Assembly (NCBI GenBank): GCA_037976565.1
Contig: CP137686.1
Location: forward strand, 496,001-560,000
Source of the DNA: Mesocentrotus franciscanus
Taxonomy: Eukaryota; Echinodermata; Echinoidea; Camarodonta; Strongylocentrotidae
DNA: 64,000 nt
Direction: 5' to 3'
Below the pieces are notes generated by a model. It saw only the letters and a list, made by a program, of their open reading frames with translations, ran no database searches and was not told the DNA's origin. Made by a program: the position numbers and the translations under genes. This document shows, one piece after another, positions 59,401 through 64,000 of the stretch; position 1 is the first letter of the stretch; every line of letters starts with the position of its first letter.

Positions 59401-60316
59401 CAGAAAATTCAGAAAATCAGGAAGAAAGAGAGAGTAATGAAAAATGGTACATTATTATGTACGTGAAAAAGAAAGAGGGAGTGAGTGTGTGTGAGAGAGA
59501 GAGAGACTAACATACACACACACATAAAGAGAGAGGGTCATAGAAAAGAGAGATAGAGAAAGAGAGCTGGAGTCATAGAGAGACAAAAGAGGGAGGGATA
59601 GGGAGGAAGAGAGAAAAGAAGAGTGAAAGAGACAGGAAAGGTTTTTACCATGAGAAATATTGGACGATTATTGCAGATATGAAATTCTTATGCCCATTTG
59701 GCCCAAACAATATTACAGTATGTTAAATATGGAAGTACTAGTGTGTTATACAATAAAAATAACGTAGTATGAGGCAAAAGACATTTTAACTTATTTATGA
59801 TTCCAACACTTTTGGATATACACATAGATACATAATGTAAGTGATCATTCCATGTTAAATTTTCATCAATAAATACTCCCAAAAAGACAAGACAAAATTC
59901 AGAAAATCAGGAAGAAAGAGAGAGTAATGAAAAATCGAGAGGAGGAAAGGAGAAAAGAACAGAAAAAGAGCGTAGGAGATAGGGGTATAAAGAGAGACGA
60001 GGATGGGAGAAAGACAAAGAAAGAGAAAGAAAGAGAGAGAAGGAGGGAGAAAGAGAGAGAGGTACATTATTATGTACGTGAAAAAGAAAGAGGGAGTGAG
60101 TTTGTGTGAGAGAGAGAGAGACTAACATACACACACACATAAAGAGAGAGGGTCATAGAAAAGAGAGATAGAGAAAGAGAGCTGGAGTCATAGAGAGACA
60201 AAAGAGGGAGGGATAGGGAGGAAGAGAGAAAAGAAGAGTGAAAGAGACAGGAAAGGTTTTACCATGAGAAATATTGGACGATTATTGCAGATATGAAATT
60301 CTTATGCCCATTTGGG
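59396..60316. repeat. Segmental duplication with GA-rich microsatellite
   Basis: 59,446-59,700 and 60,060-60,316 are nearly identical (TACATTATTATGTACGTGAA, a GA-rich block, AGAAATATTGGACGATTATT, ATGCCCATTTGG). LINE sequence AACAATATTACAG to TTATTTATGATTC is present at 59,299-59,400 and 59,703-59,805. The GA/CA frames are artefacts. Confidence 0.85.
59690..59890 (-). mobile_element. LINE RT fragment, duplicated upstream part
   Basis: The minus strand encodes GVFIDENLTWNDHLHYVS, SKSVGIINKLKCLLPH and LVLPYLTYCNIVW, the LGxxxDxxLxWxxHI signature of CR1/jockey-like RTs. It overlaps in content with 59,299-59,400. Confidence 0.75.
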
Positions 60317-61700
60317 AGCCCCCCCCCCCCTCCCGGATTTTTGTTTTATGGAGGCATGGGGATGACAACTGAACTCCCTCATTTTTGGGTAGTTCGAAAT
60401 TGATTTTAAAGTAGTAATCGCTATAAGCATAAAGGTATAGGCTTGCTTGGATCCTGAGGGGGTGTTCCAATAGAGATTGTGGAACTTCGTACAAAGCAAA
60501 TTGGGATAACACAATTGAACTATACTCCTCATAAGGCGCTCCCGAGTCCCCAACAAACAGGAGCGAGTGACCAGTTAGGGCTACGAGTCAGTTCCCAAGG
60601 AATGTTGCTTTGGAGCATGTATCGAATAGAAAGAGCAGGCCACATCGATTTCCCGAGAGGAATCTTACTCTTTTTCCTATTCCTATGCCGCCCATATAGT
60701 AATAGGGTCACTTCTTTAAAACGTCTTTAAAAGCTGTACTCACCAATTACTACGAGGAGGGGGCCGATAGATCAGGAGGGTATGGGATATGACAACATTC
60801 CGTTCAAGATTTCTATCGACTGACCTACTGTTGACAAATGTGTAAACCCAAGGCCGTTTTTTACCTTTTTTTCCCCGGCCTTTTCTTTTCGTTTATATAT
60901 ATCTTAATTTGGTAAAACATATATATATATATACACTATATATTATCAGCTCATCAGCAAAGGAATATTTTATAAATAAATCATGCCTTATTGAATTTAA
61001 GGGGCCTCAAAACGCGAACTAAATTACAAAGTATAAACCAACGAAAAGGCAAGGGAAGGACAGGAGGGCGCTAGTATAACCCCTAGTTCAGTGTTTGTAG
61101 TGTTCTGAATCTCGATAGGCCATCTTCGCTCTGTAGTCTATTTTAATGTAATCTTTGTCAAGTGCCTGGTGACTATATTCGCGTGTGAGAACGTGTTAGT
61201 AGGTCGGAAAATTTAGTTATCTGACCTGGCATAAACTTATTAGGGATATAGTATTCTTAAACGAATGTAATTTGTCGTATATACATGTTATCTGAATGCT
61301 TGGAAATCAATAATTTCTTCATAGTCAGAAGAAAAAACCTCTGTTTCGGTAAAAGCTTTCACTTGCGTAATACTTGTTTTCACTTCCAAAACAGGTAATT
61401 TGTCCACTAATTGTGAAGAAAGAATGAAATTTTGTTAAATCACCAATATAATAAACCTTTATTGTAGTCTATATTTGAATGCATCACGAATATGTTATTT
61501 TGGGTCTTTTTTAATTACACACAATCAGGTAAAAGGCCTTTGATCTGTACTAAAAAACAAAGAAATAAAAAAGCCCATTTAAATAGCCTCCATATCAAAA
61601 AGCATGTCAATAGCAAGCATGAAGCTTTGGCTTCTCAGAGACTCTGACCTGTGTCCATGTAGTGTAGTTCATCCTGATGAGCATGTAAGAGTACTTTTTT
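60317..61700. other. Unassigned DNA
   Basis: No gene is supported. There is a C-run at 60,319-60,332 and short TA tracts near 60,895-60,940. The frames of 60-84 codons around 60,300-60,730 lack any domain or splice support. Confidence 0.4.
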
Positions 61701-61719
61701 ATTTTGCCCCCAGAAATGT

Positions 61720-61893
61720 AAAAGTCGCGCCGCCCGATATTTCGGTCAGGTGGGGGGGCACCCCCAAAAAAAAGAAGAAAGAATTGCCCCCGAAAATGGA
61801 AAAAATTAAAAAACAAAAAACAAAAAACAGAACAAAAAACAAAACAAATTCCAAGGGGGCGGGCCCGTCGGGCCCACCCCCCAGTGGATCCGC
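61720..61893. mobile_element. hAT-type MITE remnant
   Basis: Right terminus AGTGGATCCGCGCCTG is the same end as that of the 19,940-21,804 element. The A-rich and GGGCCCGTCGGGCC interior is MITE-like. A left terminus is not recognisable. Confidence 0.5.
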
Positions 61894-61919
61894 GCCTGGT
61901 AGTGAGCATTAATGCCTTA

Positions 61920-62000
61920 CCAAAGGGCACTAGCGAATCAACTTGGTTTGGAAACTTGGACCTCCCGGTTGCAAGACCACTGCTCTACCACTGAGCCATC
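61920..62000 (-). repeat. tRNA-like SINE head
   Basis: The minus strand TGGCTCAGTGGTAGAGCAGT, then GGGAGGTCCAAG, matches the tRNA-like blocks at 8853 and 16,545 but with a more degraded B-box. Confidence 0.6.
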
Positions 62001-62273
62001 CTGTAACTACTCCATAAGCTATGCATGACAATTTACGAAATTTACTAAACCATTGATTTTACCAGCAATCCATGAGTGCTAGTAAAATCTTATCTGTATT
62101 CCATATTATGGTGATTGCACACTCCTAATATTCCCCGGATCGTAAGAGGGGGTTACCCCATGCAATCAGTCACCTAAACATCACATAATATGTGTAAGCC
62201 CCAAGGAAATCCCTAACAAATAAATATTGTTGAAAACCTGAAAAATCTGAATTGCTTTAGATTAAGTTGTAGT

Positions 62274-62472
62274 CAGTGGCGTAGCTACGGGGCACGCCCC
62301 CCCCCCAATCAAAATGGAAAACAAATCTTCTTTGATGAATTTTGGATTGGTGTGACGCGAAAATTTTAACTCCTAAAAGGAATGCCGTGACAAGAAAAAA
62401 AGTTGAAAAAAGCTGACCTGGTAGACTAAAGACTGGCGCCCCTCCCATGACTGAGCCCACGCTACGCCACTA
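62274..62472. mobile_element. hAT-type MITE (CAGTGGCGTAGC family)
   Basis: Inverted ends CAGTGGCGTAGCTACGGGGC and GCCCACGCTACGCCACTA, with flanking octamers GTTGTAGT and GTTGTAAC (six of eight equal). 199 bp, non-coding. Confidence 0.75.
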
Positions 62473-62995
62473 GTTGTAACGGGGTGGGGGGCAATGTAAT
62501 GGCAGATAAAATGACAAAACTACTTCTGGGCCACGTCTTGTAAACAGTTGCGATTGGTCCACATTGATCTCAAGTCCTGCAATCAATCAAGATTTTACCA
62601 AATCCTATCTTTTTAGTACAGAATTACGATTTATATCAAGTGATCAATTTTTTTGATTTTGATTTGATTTTATTTTCTCCTGCATTCATGTAAGTACACA
62701 GTTTGTCGATAATAATAATATAAAGTACAATAAGTATTTTTCCGACAATGAATCATAAATAAGCAAATATATGTATATAAAAATTGTTATTTTCAAAAAC
62801 GAAATGATAAACTGTCATAGATACTAAATTTCCTCAAACATTATAAAATATTATAAAAATATTTGCGGAAGAAGGACTGTCATTGTAAGCAGTTTGCTTG
62901 ATAATATGCATATATCGCAACTGTTCATAATGGTCAATAGAACTTGTTTCACATGTACTCGACTTTAAAATTTCTCCGAACTATCTTGAGGAGGC

Positions 62996-63055
62996 GTAAT
63001 GGATCAGTGGTAGAGAAGTGACCTCGTAAACTGGAGATTAAACGCCACAGATTAA
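62996..63055 (+). repeat. tRNA-like sequence, degenerate
   Basis: GGAGGCGTAATGGATCAGTG with GTAGAGAAGTGACCTCGTAA resembles the 5' half of the SINE heads above in the plus orientation. The B-box is lost. Confidence 0.45.
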
Positions 63056-63295
63056 TCAAGAGTTACTATCTGTACGCCATTCTGGACTTATCGATGTCAT
63101 GAAATGTTAGTTTATCAAAATTAGATTTAAATGCAAACTTGTTTGATGCAAACAAATTCTCCTAATTAGAAACAAATAGTTATATAACAATTTAAATTGT
63201 TACTGAATACGAGACGCAAATAAGCTAAAAAGAGAGTGCAAAAGCACTTAGGTAGCCGCGATTAGAAGCCGGGCCGCGTGGGTGAAAACCACAAA

Positions 63296-63960
63296 TCAGT
63301 TCAGTTCAGTTCAGTTCAGTTCAATTTATTAATTCTTCTCAAGCATAAAAACAATAATATAATATATGCAAAAATGGCAAAATATACATAGTAAGAGAAA
63401 AAACGGAAACTACAAAAAAGTTTATAAAAACTTGTATGGAGTAGTTCCCAGTAAAGGGAAAAATACATGGTATAAACAATAGCAATAACAAAATACAAAA
63501 TTATGCAAATTAATCAGTAACACACTACACCAACAAACACCAGCAATCATACAGGGAGGGTGGGGGGTAATGGTAATTTTACATTTAATGGGGAAAAAAA
63601 TTAATTTGAATAATCATCAATAAATATCCTTTTCAACTTTGCTTTAAATGAAGTTATATTTGTTGAACTCTTTAATTCCTCTGAAAGATTATTCCACACG
63701 CGTGGACCACTGTGTCTTAATGAGTTAAGTAAAATCTGTGTTTTAACTTTGGGATAATGAAATTTATTACTTGAGCGAGTACTGTGATTATGGACCGATC
63801 TATTTATGGTGAACAGTTGGGAAACATTGCAAGGAATAATATTATGGATTGTACGAAACATTACCACTAGACCACACGGTATTTGATGATTCTGCAAAAA
63901 GCAATCACAATTATATTTGATGTCGACTAATACTATATTGTTCAGCAACTAAATTTTGTT
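63296..63960 (-). mobile_element. LINE RT 3' end with (CTGAA)n tail
   Basis: The minus-strand frame reads DCFLQNHQIPCGLVVMFRTI, VHNHSTRSSNKFHYPKV and LRHSGPRVWNNLSEELK, then FKAKLKRIFIDDY and a stop at 63,601. This is the end of a CR1/jockey-like RT. The 3' UTR ends at 63,296-63,326 in tandem TTCAG units (CTGAA on the element strand). The 5' part lies upstream, beyond or near the window edge. Confidence 0.8.
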
Positions 63961-64000
63961 TCTCTTAATCCATCCTTTCAAAATTTCATATAAGTATTCG

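Noticed and set aside
63601..63948. Independent protein-coding gene of 115 codons at the right edge
   Set aside because: The motifs HSTRSSNKFHYPK and GPRVWNNLSEELK with a following CTGAA tail identify it as the end of a LINE RT.

Overview
The window looks like nuclear DNA of a marine deuterostome, most likely an echinoderm (sea urchin, sea star or sea cucumber grade). It is AT-rich, intron-rich and crowded with L2/CR1-type LINE tails, tRNA-derived SINEs, hAT-type non-autonomous elements, a Penelope-like element and microsatellites. Splice sites are canonical GT/AG and no prokaryotic signal is present. The species cannot be fixed from sequence alone.

Main gene (+ strand, 24,465-56,938). I could join 25 exons in phase into one 3,003-nt reading frame: 1,000 residues plus stop. 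It encodes a relaxin-receptor/GRL101-like (type-C LGR) G-protein-coupled receptor. In order: signal peptide exon, two LDL-receptor class A exons, an LRR N-terminal cap exon, one 87-nt LRR exon, nineteen LRR exons of exactly 72 nt (all phase 2-2), and one exon carrying the cysteine hinge and all seven transmembrane helices. From 40 to 54 kb the LRR exons fall into recurring types (here A, B, C, D, E) that repeat together with their introns, so the ectodomain grew by tandem multi-exon duplication. Some copies encode identical 24-residue repeats. Others are decayed pseudo-exons, and one copy has been deleted. A 5'-truncated, frameshifted Penelope-like element with inverted ends sits in one duplicated intron, and the paralogous intron at 51.5 kb preserves the empty target site.

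Left part (- strand). A five-exon partial gene reads from 7,414 down to 872 and leaves the window. It encodes a PDZ-like domain followed by a segment I do not recognise. Three further minus-strand exons at 14,510-12,214 belong to a related second copy. The exon homologous to exon 5 of the first gene carries an internal frameshift there.

Mobile and repeated DNA. A minus-strand LINE ORF1 relic lies at 0.4-0.8 kb. hAT-type elements lie at 5.2, 8.2, 19.9-21.8 and 62.3 kb; the 8.2 and 19.9 kb ones have perfect 8-bp target duplications, and the 1.87-kb one contains a GC-rich 207-bp higher-order repeat. A 44-bp minisatellite fills 11.35-12.03 kb. A LINE at 17.85-19.8 kb is split by an inserted L2 tail. 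Further LINE 3' ends lie at 22.3, 23.4, 25.4, 30.6, 58.9 and 63.6 kb, and there are several long fold-back elements.
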